From: Acidipropionibacterium virtanenii
GTDB lineage: Bacteria; Actinomycetota; Actinomycetes; Propionibacteriales; Propionibacteriaceae
DNA length: 64,000 bases
Assembly (NCBI RefSeq): GCF_003325455.1
Contig: NZ_CP025198.1
Location: 2,418,001-2,482,000 of the forward strand
Reading direction: 5' to 3'
This document shows, piece by piece, positions 1-7,605 of the stretch. Below the pieces are notes generated by a model. The model worked only from the letters and a program-made list of their open reading frames with translations. It did no database searches and was not told the origin of the DNA. Made by a program: the position numbers and the translations under genes. How positions within the stretch are numbered: the stretch's first letter is position 1; each line of letters starts with the position of its first letter.

Positions 1-924
1 CCCCGGCCTCGGCCCGGTGCGGGCCAGGTTCTCATCGCCGTCCATGCGGTCGGCCTCAATCCGGTCGAGTACAAGGTGGCCAGAGGCGGAGGCGTCCCCA
101 CCTGGCACTGGCCGCACATTCTCGGCCAGGACTGCGCAGGGGTGATCGCCGAACTCGGCGAGGGGGTCTCGGAGTTCCGGGTCGGGGACCGGGTCGCCTG
201 TCATGGAGATCTGGGGCGGCAGGGCTCCTTCGCCGAGTACGTCGCCGACGATGCCGAGGTGATCGCCAGAGTCCCCGAGGGGGTCGACGACATCTCCGCA
301 GCGGCCCTGCCCTGCGCCGGTATGACCGCCTACCAGGCGATCGTGCATCGCCTTCACGTCGAGCCCGGGCAGACCGTCCTGGTGACGGCCGGCGCCGGCG
401 GGGTGGGCGGCTACGCGATCCAGCTCGCACGGATCGCCGGGGCCCGGGTCCTGGCGACGGCGTCGGCCGGCAATGCCGAGAGGCTGCGCGCGCTCGGCGC
501 CGAGCCGATCGACTACCGGTCCACCGACGTGGTCCGGGAGGTGCGACGTCTCACTGACGGTCGCGGGGTGGACGGCATCCTCGATACGGTGGGCGGCGAC
601 TCGGCGACAGCGAACCTCCAGCTACTGGTGCACGGCGGCGGGATCGTGACCATCGACGGACGCCCCGACCTCACCACCGTGCCCGAGTTGACGATCGCCC
701 CCTCGGTCCACGAGGTGGCCCTCGGGGCCGCTTACCAGTGGGGCGACGCCGCGGCCCACCGGCGCCTGTCGACCGATCTGGCCGCACTGCTGGACCTGGT
801 GGCCGCGGGCCGCCTCGACCCGATGGTGACGCGCACCGTGACCCTCGACGAGATTCCGGCCGCACTGCACGACCTGGAGGGTCGTCACGTGGCGGGCAAG
901 ATCGTCGCGAGGATCGCCGACTGA
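1..924 (+). CDS. Zinc-type (MDR) quinone reductase / dehydrogenase, 5' partial
   Basis: The frame is open from the first base, so the gene begins upstream and the N-terminus is missing; 307 codons remain. The product belongs to the medium-chain dehydrogenase family and would reduce a quinone or carbonyl with NADPH in the cytosol. Visible are the GroES-like part (AVGLNPVEYK, then HILGQDCAGVI) and the Rossmann loop TAGAGGVGGYAIQLARIAG near the middle. No cysteine quartet for a structural zinc is seen, which favours the quinone oxidoreductase branch. A GTG at 76 is internal and not the real start, because conserved family sequence continues upstream of it. It converges on the next gene. The substrate is unknown. 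Confidence 0.88.
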   Translation, partial: PRPRPGAGQVLIAVHAVGLNPVEYKVARGGGVPTWHWPHILGQDCAGVIAELGEGVSEFRVGDRVACHGDLGRQGSFAEYVADDAEVIARVPEGVDDISAAALPCAGMTAYQAIVHRLHVEPGQTVLVTAGAGGVGGYAIQLARIAGARVLATASAGNAERLRALGAEPIDYRSTDVVREVRRLTDGRGVDGILDTVGGDSATANLQLLVHGGGIVTIDGRPDLTTVPELTIAPSVHEVALGAAYQWGDAAAHRRLSTDLAALLDLVAAGRLDPMVTRTVTLDEIPAALHDLEGRHVAGKIVARIAD

Positions 925-932
925 GCCTGAAC

Positions 933-1898
933 TCAGATGGCCTGGGGCTTCCAGCTCGGCGGGCCGACCAGCAGCACCTCGCTGAGTAGCCGCACGGTCT
1001 GCGCCACCCCTTCCACCGCGTCCATCGCGACGTCCTCGTGCTCGATGGCCAGGGGCCCGTCGTACCCGCCGGCGCGCAGGTCAGCGCAGAACCGTCCCCA
1101 GAACTGCTGACCGCCCGGGTGCCCCAGGCCCAGGGTGACATAGTTCCAGGACCGGTCGTAGGACCTCTCGGGAGGCTGGGTGTCCAGCATCCCGTTGACG
1201 TCGGCGACCTGCGGCTGACGCCGGGAGTCCTTGGCATGGACGTTGAACACCGCTCCCCGAAGGGCCCGGATCATCGCCAGCGGGTCGGCCCCCATCCACA
1301 TCGGATGGGAGGGGTCCAGGTTCGCTCCGACGGTCTCTCCGACCGCCTCGCGCAGCCGCAGCAGGGTGGCCGCGTTGTAGACGAGCTGATCGCCGTGCAT
1401 CTCGACGGCGAAGCGCACCCCCTTGTCACGTCCGTACCCGGCGAGGTCCTTCCAGTACGGGATCGCCACTTCGTTCCACTGGTGGTTCAGAATCTCCTGG
1501 GTCTCGGGCGGCCAGGACGTCGTGACCCAGTTGGGGGTGCGGTCCCCCGGCGCACCGGCCGGCAGGCCGGACATGCACACCACCGTGCCGATGCCGAGCA
1601 GGCTCGCCAGGTCGACCGTGCGGTGCAGCACCCTGTCCACCTGAGGCCCGATGACCGGATGGAGCTGGTTGCCGTTGGCGTTGAGGGCGCTGATCGTGAT
1701 GCCGCGCCGCTCCAGCGCGTCGGAGAACGCGTTGCGGGCCCCGGCATCGGCGAGAAGCCGGTCGAGATCCAGATGCGGGGCTGAGGACCAGCCACCGGTG
1801 GGGAACTCGAGCTGGGTGATGCCCAGTCCCGCGGCCGTGTCCAGGAGTTCCTCGAATCCGAGATGGGCGAGGGAGTCGGTGACCATGGAGATCCGCAT
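933..1898 (-). CDS. Sugar phosphate isomerase/epimerase (AP-endonuclease-2-like TIM barrel)
   Basis: A 321-residue protein of the xylose-isomerase-like TIM-barrel family, which interconverts or dehydrates keto sugars and inositol-type polyols. The usual metal ligands can be placed: E166 in FAVEMHGD, D195 and H198 in NLDPSH, H221 in NVHAKDS and E286 in AIEHED. The start ATG lies one base after the stop of the upstream oxidoreductase, so the two are cotranscribed, with the dehydrogenase first. The pair resembles IolE/IolG-type catabolic pairs; the exact substrate cannot be read from sequence. Confidence 0.88.
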   Translation of the reverse strand: MRISMVTDSLAHLGFEELLDTAAGLGITQLEFPTGGWSSAPHLDLDRLLADAGARNAFSDALERRGITISALNANGNQLHPVIGPQVDRVLHRTVDLASLLGIGTVVCMSGLPAGAPGDRTPNWVTTSWPPETQEILNHQWNEVAIPYWKDLAGYGRDKGVRFAVEMHGDQLVYNAATLLRLREAVGETVGANLDPSHPMWMGADPLAMIRALRGAVFNVHAKDSRRQPQVADVNGMLDTQPPERSYDRSWNYVTLGLGHPGGQQFWGRFCADLRAGGYDGPLAIEHEDVAMDAVEGVAQTVRLLSEVLLVGPPSWKPQAI

Positions 1899-1899
1899 G

Positions 1900-2916
1900 T
1901 CAGTCCTCCTCCACCGCGACGGGCGAGCCGCCCTGATTCATCGAAGCCACCAGGGCCTCGGCCACCGCGCTGGCCCGCAGCCCGTCGCGGGCGGTCGCGG
2001 CGTCGGGATGACGGCGCCCGGTGCGAATCCCGTCGATCCATGCGGCCAGCTCGGACCGGTAGGCCGCCGCGAAACGGGCGCGGGAGTCCTCGGGATAGAA
2101 GGTCTGACGGGCCAGGCCGGCGTTGAGCACCACCGGCGTCTGCTCCACCAGCGCGGGCACCGCGGGCAGCTCGACGGTGGCCCGCTCGCAGACGGCCTCG
2201 CAGCGCACGTCGTAGCCGTACTGGAGGTGGACGCCCAGCTCGACGGTGTGCAGGGCCCCGGCGGCGTCGCGCAGCAGCATGAACTGGGGGTCGTGACGCT
2301 CCGAGATGAGCGAACTCGCCCTCCCGGCGGCCCACTGGACCCCGACTACCGGGCTGCCCGACAGCCAGGGCAGGACGTCGATCTCGTGGATGCCGGAGTT
2401 GGTGATCGTGGCGGAGCTGTCCTGACCGGGGTAGGCCTCGACATTGCGATGCACCGAGTGGGTCATCAGCAGGGCGCCTTCGCGGCCTTCGACCAGGCGC
2501 TGCTTGAGCGCCTGGTAGCCGGGGTCGAAGCGTCGCATGAAGCCGACCGTGACGAGATCGGCGCCGAGCGCGTCCTGGCGCGCGACAAGAGCCCGAGCCG
2601 CCTCGGCGTTGGGCGCCAGCGGCTTCTCGCACAGCACTGGCAGCCGCGCGTCCAGGCAGGCGGCGACCAACGCGGCGTGGGCAGGATCGGGGGCGGCGAC
2701 GATGACGGCGTCGACGGCTCCCGAGTCGATGAGCTGTCGGCCGTCCGGGTAGATGTCGGCGACGCCGACCTCGCCGGCCAGCCGCCGGGCCCGCTGCTCA
2801 TCGGCGTCGGCGAGGGCGGTGAGCCTGGCCCCGCGAATGCCGTCAGCGAGGTTGCGGGCGTGATCTCCGCCCATCATGCCGGTGCCGATGACGCCGACAC
2901 GGACCTGTTCTGACAT
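1900..2916 (-). CDS. Gfo/Idh/MocA family NAD(P)-dependent oxidoreductase
   Basis: A 338-residue dehydrogenase with an N-terminal Rossmann domain (GTGMMGG at residues 11-17) and the family signature CEKPLAPN near residue 95, where the lysine is the catalytic residue. Members oxidise sugars, inositols or related polyols. A strong Shine-Dalgarno (AAGGAGG) sits just before the ATG. It is the first gene of a two-gene operon with the isomerase and is divergent from a LacI repressor gene, so induction by its own substrate is likely. Inositol 2-dehydrogenase is one possible role, unproven. Confidence 0.9.
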   Translation of the reverse strand: MSEQVRVGVIGTGMMGGDHARNLADGIRGARLTALADADEQRARRLAGEVGVADIYPDGRQLIDSGAVDAVIVAAPDPAHAALVAACLDARLPVLCEKPLAPNAEAARALVARQDALGADLVTVGFMRRFDPGYQALKQRLVEGREGALLMTHSVHRNVEAYPGQDSSATITNSGIHEIDVLPWLSGSPVVGVQWAAGRASSLISERHDPQFMLLRDAAGALHTVELGVHLQYGYDVRCEAVCERATVELPAVPALVEQTPVVLNAGLARQTFYPEDSRARFAAAYRSELAAWIDGIRTGRRHPDAATARDGLRASAVAEALVASMNQGGSPVAVEED

Positions 2917-2975
2917 GGATTCCTCCTTGAATCGAGACGGGACTCTCCGGTGAGCGGTCCAGCCGTATCTCAGAC

Positions 2976-2991
2976 ACTATATCGTTCTAGT
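2976..2991. promoter_or_regulatory. Probable LacI-family operator
   Basis: The 16-base imperfect palindrome ACTATATCGTTCTAGT has ACTA/TAGT ends and a central CG (2983-2984), as is usual for LacI-family operators. It lies between the divergent dehydrogenase gene (start 2916) and the LacI gene (start 3069), so it could control both. Function is inferred. Confidence 0.5.
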
Positions 2992-3068
2992 CCGTAGTGT
3001 GCGGGGTTGGGCGACCACCGCGGTCAGGTGGCACAGCAGTTTCGAACCGGTCACCGGAAGGCAATGGC

Positions 3069-4094
3069 ATGTCCGAGAGTCCGTCCAGCAGCAGGCGGCC
3101 GACGATGCGGGACGTGGCCCGGGCCGCGGGAGTCTCCCCCGCACTGGTCTCGATCGTCTTCCGGGAGGCCGCGGGGGCCTCCCCCCGGACCCGGGAGAAG
3201 GTCTTCGCGACCGCCAGGAGCCTCGGATACGTCCGCGACGAGCGGGCCCGAGGCCTGCGCTCCCTCCAACGGGACTCGATCGGCATCACCTTCCGACTCG
3301 ACCAGCCCTTCCAGGCAGCGGTGGTGGCCGGTGTCTACGACGCCGTCAACCTGGCCGCCCACCCGATCGTCACCTCGCCGACCTCGGAAACCCGCGACGA
3401 GGAGGAGGCCCTGTCCGACCTCATCGCCAACCGCTGCGGCGCGGTCATCGTGCTCTCCTCGCGGCTGCCGGCCGATCGGCTGGCCCGGATCGCCGACGAC
3501 CTGCCGGTGGTGTCGATCGCGCGCACGGTCGACGCCCCGCGCGTCGACTGGGTGGCCTCCGACGAGCGGGGCGGCATCCGGCTGGCGGTCGATCACCTGG
3601 TCGAGCTCGGCCACCGCGACATCGTCTACCTCTCGGACACCGGATCGGCCGGAGGCCCGGAAAGACTCGAGGGGTTCCATGACGCCGTTCTGGCGGCCGG
3701 CATCCGGGACTCGGCCCGGGCCGTCGGGGCCGGACGCACCGAGGACGCCGGTTCGGCGGCCACCCTGCGGCTCCTCGACGCAGGCCGGCTTCCCACGGCG
3801 ATCGTCGGCTTCAACGACCGCTGCGCCCTGGGCGTCATCGACACCCTGATCAGACGCGGCGTGAGAGTTCCCGATGAGGTCTCGGTGGTGGGCTTCGACG
3901 ACTCCGAGGTCGCTGCGCGGTCGATGATCCGGATGACGTCGGTGCGTCAGGACCCGATCGCCCTGGCCCGCGCAGCGGCCGAGCGGGTCATGCTGCGGGT
4001 CGGCCCCGGTGGCGGCGACCTGCCCGCCGCCGGGATCGTGAAGCCCACCAGCCTGACGGTCCGTTCGACCACGGCGCCGCCGCGAGTCCGTTGA
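3069..4094 (+). CDS. LacI-family transcriptional regulator
   Basis: A 341-residue repressor. The N-terminal helix-turn-helix is clear (TMRDVARAAGVSPALVSIVF, residues about 12-31), followed by the hinge and a periplasmic-binding-protein-like ligand domain (SIARTVDAPRVDWVASDE, VVGFDDSEVAARS). I choose ATG 3069 because GGAAG precedes it at good distance; an upstream GTG at 2997 is in frame but has no ribosome site and would put non-conserved sequence before the DNA-binding domain. It is divergent from the isomerase/dehydrogenase operon and probably represses it in the absence of a sugar or polyol. Confidence 0.92.
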   Translation: MSESPSSSRRPTMRDVARAAGVSPALVSIVFREAAGASPRTREKVFATARSLGYVRDERARGLRSLQRDSIGITFRLDQPFQAAVVAGVYDAVNLAAHPIVTSPTSETRDEEEALSDLIANRCGAVIVLSSRLPADRLARIADDLPVVSIARTVDAPRVDWVASDERGGIRLAVDHLVELGHRDIVYLSDTGSAGGPERLEGFHDAVLAAGIRDSARAVGAGRTEDAGSAATLRLLDAGRLPTAIVGFNDRCALGVIDTLIRRGVRVPDEVSVVGFDDSEVAARSMIRMTSVRQDPIALARAAAERVMLRVGPGGGDLPAAGIVKPTSLTVRSTTAPPRVR

Positions 4095-4120
4095 TCCGAG
4101 GCGGTCGGTTCAGTGCGGCG

Positions 4121-4831
4121 TCAGCGCGCTGACCCGTCGATGGCCGGATGCACCAGGCCGAGCTCGGTGGCCCGGATGAGCAGCTGGACCCGGTCGCGGG
4201 TGGCGAGCTTCTCCCCGGCCTTGGCCAGGTAGGACTTCACCGATCCCACCGAGATGCCCATCGCATCGGCGATCTCCGCATTGGAGTAGCCGTGCGCCAG
4301 CCAGCGGACGGCGGCCAGTTCCTGGGGTCCGAGTTTCGGATAGGTGTTCTCCTCGCGGGGTGCCGGCGCCACGGCCTCATCACGGGCCTTCTCGGCGTCC
4401 TGCGCGTCCAGGGCCATCCTCACCAGCACGTCGGAAACCCGCGGGGAGATGTAGAACTCGTCGGCCAGCACAGCGTGGATGGCCGGGATGAGCTCATCGG
4501 TGCGGTCCTTGACGAGGTAGCCGGAGGCTCCGGCGGCCAGCATCGGCGCCACGTACTCCTGGGTGGTGAGGGTGGTGAGGGCCAGCACCTTGACGCCGGG
4601 GTGTTCCCGGACGATCCGGCGCGTGGCCTCGATCCCGTTCAGCCGCGGCATCCGGATGTCCATCACGACCAGGTCGGGCGGGCTGGCGATGCACCGGACC
4701 AACGCCTCCTGACCGTCGCGGGCCGTGCTCATCGTCTTGTCGCCCAGGCTGCTGTCGAAGCCGATCAGCGCTGACAGGCCGTCGCGCAGCACCTGGTCGT
4801 CGTCGACCACCAGAATCCTCAATCTCCCCAT
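4121..4831 (-). CDS. LuxR/NarL-type two-component response regulator
   Basis: 236 residues. The receiver domain starts at RILVVDDD (residues 5-12), with the phosphoacceptor D58 in LVVMDIRMP. The C-terminal LuxR-type helix-turn-helix is about residues 170-225 (LAHGYSNAEIADAMGISVGSVKSYL). It is separated by 112 bases from the divergent peptide gene and kinase at 4944-6395, which are of the matching NarL/HisKA_3 class and are its likely partners. A TAGGCT hexamer ends six bases before the ATG, so the transcript is probably leaderless. Confidence 0.93.
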   Translation of the reverse strand: MGRLRILVVDDDQVLRDGLSALIGFDSSLGDKTMSTARDGQEALVRCIASPPDLVVMDIRMPRLNGIEATRRIVREHPGVKVLALTTLTTQEYVAPMLAAGASGYLVKDRTDELIPAIHAVLADEFYISPRVSDVLVRMALDAQDAEKARDEAVAPAPREENTYPKLGPQELAAVRWLAHGYSNAEIADAMGISVGSVKSYLAKAGEKLATRDRVQLLIRATELGLVHPAIDGSAR

Positions 4832-4943
4832 GGCCGCAGCCTACAGATTGCGGCGTCAGGGTGAGACCCGCCGTATATCGGTGCTACCGTTCGATTAGCG
4901 CTCACGGATCATGTCCTGGCACCAATTTGATCGGAGTACAACA

Positions 4944-5129
4944 ATGAACAAGAAGCACCGTCTCGCCTCAGCCCTGGTCGCTCTGCTGATCACGGCCTCC
5001 TCCTTCGGCGCACTGTCCGCGCCCGCCGCGAATGCGGCCCCAGTCGTCGGTGGGACCTCCGGCGGCACCGTCAGCACGCAGGGCATCGACCAGATGATGT
5101 GCTATTTCTTCCCTCGCATCTGCAGGTAG
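4944..5129 (+). CDS. Small secreted peptide precursor with C-terminal two-cysteine loop
   Basis: 61 codons. Residues 1-31 form a typical Sec signal (MNKK start, hydrophobic core LASALVALLITASS, cleavage-like ANA before Ala32). The predicted mature peptide has 30 residues: a Gly/Ser/Thr-rich stretch followed by an end of MMCYFFPRICR with cysteines at 53 and 60, able to form an eight-residue disulfide ring. I chose ATG 4944 because GGAG lies just upstream; an in-frame ATG at 4911 would add eleven non-signal-like residues. The gene ends 18 bases before the kinase start and is probably cotranscribed with it. I do not recognise the family. A signal sensed by the kinase is an inference; an antimicrobial peptide is the main alternative. 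Confidence 0.78.
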   Translation: MNKKHRLASALVALLITASSFGALSAPAANAAPVVGGTSGGTVSTQGIDQMMCYFFPRICR

Positions 5130-5147
5130 CCCGGACCGATCACTCTT

Positions 5148-6395
5148 GTGAGAGGAGCGACCCGAGTACGGTCACCGAGTGACTCAGGCGCGACGGCGAT
5201 CCCTCGCGTGATCGCCGTCGTTGTGTCCTGTCTGGCCGCATTCTTCGTCTCCGATGACCTCGTCAGAGCGATCAGCGACCTTCGAGACCTGACATCTGCT
5301 GTAGATCTCACCCGTATCGTACTGTGCGCGTTGGCGATGGCGCTGTCCTGCTGGTTCCCCCGCGCTTCGGCCGTACTGCTATGGTTGTCAATCCCAGTCA
5401 CGCTGACGGTCTATACGGTCGGTTTGCTGCCGATCGTGGGCGTGGTCGTATGCACAGTTGTGACAGCCACCACTGCCGTCACGTTCCTCTGTGTCAATGC
5501 CGGAGTGATGTTGGTCGCCGTCATTGCTATTGCATTCCGCTGGCCAACAATTCCAGAAGCGCTCTTTTGGGCGGGCATCGTGCTCCTCGCGGTCTCGATC
5601 GCCCTGGGTCTCGTGATTCGAGCGGTACTGCGCGGCTCCGCGGAGCGCCAGCATCAGGAGGAGACCATCAGACAGGTCCGGGAGCAGGCCGAACGGGCGC
5701 GCCGTGAGGAACGGCTGCGCCTGGCCCATGAGATGCATGACTACGTCGCCCATGAGCTCACCGTCTCGGTGGCGGCCCTGGCCGCGACCCAGTTCGACAT
5801 CACCGCGGTCGAGCGCCGCTCCGACGCCGACAGGGAGATCCTCGAGGCCGTTGAGAGATCCAACCGCCGGGCCCTCGAGGAGCTCCGCCACGCACTGAGG
5901 GTCCTCGACACCGAGGACGACACGGTGGAGGATGAACTGCCCGTGCCCTCCTCCCCCTTCCCCCCGGGCCCCACCAACACCGCGTCCCTGCCAGATCTCA
6001 TCGAGGGGGCCGCCCGGGACCTGCGTGTCGTCGGCGACCGTGTCACGCTGTCCGTCAACGGTGGAGCCGGACTGGCGTTGGGTACCGCGGACCTCGAGAT
6101 GGCCAGGAGATTCCTCACCGAGGGCGTCACCAATGCCGTCAAGCACGGCGGTCTGGGAGCCGCCGTGCTCATCCGTGCCGACTCGGTCGACAAGGCGGTC
6201 ACGATCGCCATCGCCAACACCATCGGTGCCTCCGTCCCCCCCGCCGAGTCCACGGGACTCGGCCTTCGCGGACTCAGGGAGGAGGCCGAACGGCATGGCT
6301 GCGAACTTGCCAGTGGTCGGTCGAGCGATGATGCCGGCTACGACTGGACGATTGAGTTGAGGATCCCGACCGGGCGCGGCAACAGCGTCGCGTAG
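5148..6395 (+). CDS. Membrane sensor histidine kinase (HisKA_3)
   Basis: 415 residues from GTG 5148; GTG 5208 is an alternative start. The first 160 residues hold about five to six membrane segments with short loops and no large extracellular domain. A short coiled linker (about 165-190) leads to the dimerisation box LAHEMHDYVAHEL with H197 as the likely phosphoacceptor, then an HATPase_c domain with N-box TEGVTNAVKHGG and G-box STGLGLRGLREEAERHG. The polytopic sensor resembles peptide- or envelope-sensing kinases. The secreted-peptide gene directly upstream and the divergent response regulator make a three-gene signalling locus. Confidence 0.92.
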   Translation: MRGATRVRSPSDSGATAIPRVIAVVVSCLAAFFVSDDLVRAISDLRDLTSAVDLTRIVLCALAMALSCWFPRASAVLLWLSIPVTLTVYTVGLLPIVGVVVCTVVTATTAVTFLCVNAGVMLVAVIAIAFRWPTIPEALFWAGIVLLAVSIALGLVIRAVLRGSAERQHQEETIRQVREQAERARREERLRLAHEMHDYVAHELTVSVAALAATQFDITAVERRSDADREILEAVERSNRRALEELRHALRVLDTEDDTVEDELPVPSSPFPPGPTNTASLPDLIEGAARDLRVVGDRVTLSVNGGAGLALGTADLEMARRFLTEGVTNAVKHGGLGAAVLIRADSVDKAVTIAIANTIGASVPPAESTGLGLRGLREEAERHGCELASGRSSDDAGYDWTIELRIPTGRGNSVA

Positions 6396-6432
6396 GTGGG
6401 AGTCGCATAGGTGGAATGAGCAATGGGACGAC

Positions 6433-6474
6433 TTGGCCCGGTCGCGTCCGTGGAGGGTTTCGCGACCGGGCCAA
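6433..6474. terminator. Perfect 14-bp inverted repeat after the kinase gene
   Basis: Arms 6433-6446 (TTGGCCCGGTCGCG) and 6461-6474 are perfectly complementary around a 14-base loop. It begins 38 bases after the kinase stop and probably terminates that transcript, although no U-tract follows, as is common in actinobacteria. Confidence 0.6.
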
Positions 6475-6492
6475 CGTCTGCTGGAGTGACCA

Positions 6493-6526
6493 GCCCGGCC
6501 GGAACGTCCTGGCGTTCCGGCCGGGC
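6493..6526. terminator. Second perfect 14-bp inverted repeat, six-base loop
   Basis: Arms 6493-6506 (GCCCGGCCGGAACG) and 6513-6526 enclose TCCTGG. It lies 19 bases after the preceding hairpin. Two such stems in tandem, with the next gene arriving from the other side about 490 bases on, suggest a double terminator; a structured small RNA is possible but not supported further. Confidence 0.5.
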
Positions 6527-6641
6527 GACCCAGTCCCCCCAGACCCCTGTCAGATGATCTGCGACTGTTCGCGGCAGTCGCATCGGTGCGGTTCTCGCCA
6601 TCGCCACACCGGTGATCATCATCGGCCGTAGTGCCCGTTCG

Positions 6642-6675
6642 GCCTTGACACGTTCTATAAAACCCGCGTCAAGGC
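6642..6675. repeat. Inverted repeat in gene-poor 6.4-7.0 kb stretch
   Basis: Arms GCCTTGACACG (6642-6652) and CGCGTCAAGGC (6665-6675) match with one mismatch around an AT-rich centre TTCTATAAAACC. The 6396-7017 stretch has no convincing gene; this palindrome and the two hairpins upstream are the only structures I see. Its role is unknown. Confidence 0.4.
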
Positions 6676-6799
6676 TCGCGCAACAGCAACTTATGGCCAG
6701 ACTTTTCACACGTTTTCCTGGCCGGATGGCCACCTGGTCAGCACGATCCGCACCGTCGTCGCGTTCGGCCGGCCCGAAGGCAGCGAGGATCTGCTTGTT

Positions 6800-7014
6800 C
6801 TACCGGTCGTTCTTGGTGCCATTGGCACGTTGCGCATCGCGGAACATCGTCGTTTTCCCGCTGAGCAGCTGGCGCACTCTCCGCCACTCCCAGCAGAACC
6901 CGAGCCCCCACAGTTGGAAGAAGTGTCCCCTGATCGCTCCCAGGACGATGGAGATCAGGAATGCGGACAGGAAGCTCAGACTGGCAGGAGCCCTCGCCTC
7001 CCGACCGACGAGCG
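6800..7014 (-). pseudogene. Possible decayed coding remnant downstream of the MGMT gene
   Basis: On the minus strand a frame stays open for about 70 codons and reads like a protein tail: a hydrophobic stretch SLSFLSAFLISIVLGAI followed by aromatic and basic residues and a stop at 6800-6802. It lacks a plausible start codon and overlaps no known domain. It begins just past the stop of the MGMT gene. It may be a relic of a lost membrane-protein gene, or chance. I do not assign a function. Confidence 0.25.
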
Positions 7015-7017
7015 CGC

Positions 7018-7605
7018 TCAGGAGGCCTCCAGAGCCAGCAGCGCCCGCTTGGCCTCCAACCCGCCCAGATACCCACCCAGACTGCCGTCACTGCGCAGCA
7101 CACGGTGGCACGGCACCACGACCGGCAGCGGGTTGGTGGCACACGCGCTCCCGACCGCCCTGACCGCACGCGGGCGGCCGACCTTCTCGGCGACCTCCTT
7201 GTAGCTGAGCGTCTGGCCGTAACCGATGTGTGGCAGCCAGGCCTGCACCTCGCTCCGGAAACCCCGCGACAACCTCCTGTCCAGTGGGAGATCGAAGGAC
7301 CGGCGGGACCCGCGGAAGTACTCGTCGAACTGGAATGCCACGACGTCGAGGCGGCCCCCGGCCCCGAGAACCCGTGGACTGACCTGCTCGGAGAGGCTGT
7401 CGAGCACTGCGTCGAATCCCTCGGCCTCGAAGGCCACGCGAACCAGCCCGTGACGAGTTGCGGCGATGAGCATGGAGCCGATCGGGGTGTCGAGGGTCCG
7501 GTAGGAGACGTCGAGCAGGCCGGCCGCCTCAGCATCGACGGCCAGGTGATCGCGCAATCTGGCCAGATCGACGTCGGATGCGGGGAACATGTCTGTGGTG
7601 GTCAT
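7018..7605 (-). CDS. ogt: Methylated-DNA--protein-cysteine methyltransferase
   Basis: 195 residues. The protein takes the alkyl group from O6-alkylguanine onto its own cysteine and is consumed in the process. The active-site motif PCHR is at 165-168 (C166), preceded by the DNA-binding helix-turn-helix region (YKEVAEKVGRPRAVRAVGSA) and followed by GGYLGGLEAKRALL. The N-terminal 110 residues match the usual MGMT N-domain. Its ATG overlaps the stop of the sigma-factor gene (ATGA), so the two form an operon and are translationally coupled. This makes an alkylation-response role for the sigma factor attractive. No Ada-type N-terminal zinc domain is present. Confidence 0.93.
   Translation of the reverse strand: MTTTDMFPASDVDLARLRDHLAVDAEAAGLLDVSYRTLDTPIGSMLIAATRHGLVRVAFEAEGFDAVLDSLSEQVSPRVLGAGGRLDVVAFQFDEYFRGSRRSFDLPLDRRLSRGFRSEVQAWLPHIGYGQTLSYKEVAEKVGRPRAVRAVGSACATNPLPVVVPCHRVLRSDGSLGGYLGGLEAKRALLALEAS

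Noticed and set aside
6612-7163. Plus-strand frame of 183 codons in the region after the kinase
   Set aside because: Composition is basic and serine-rich, no domain, no ribosome site; it runs antisense into the MGMT gene.
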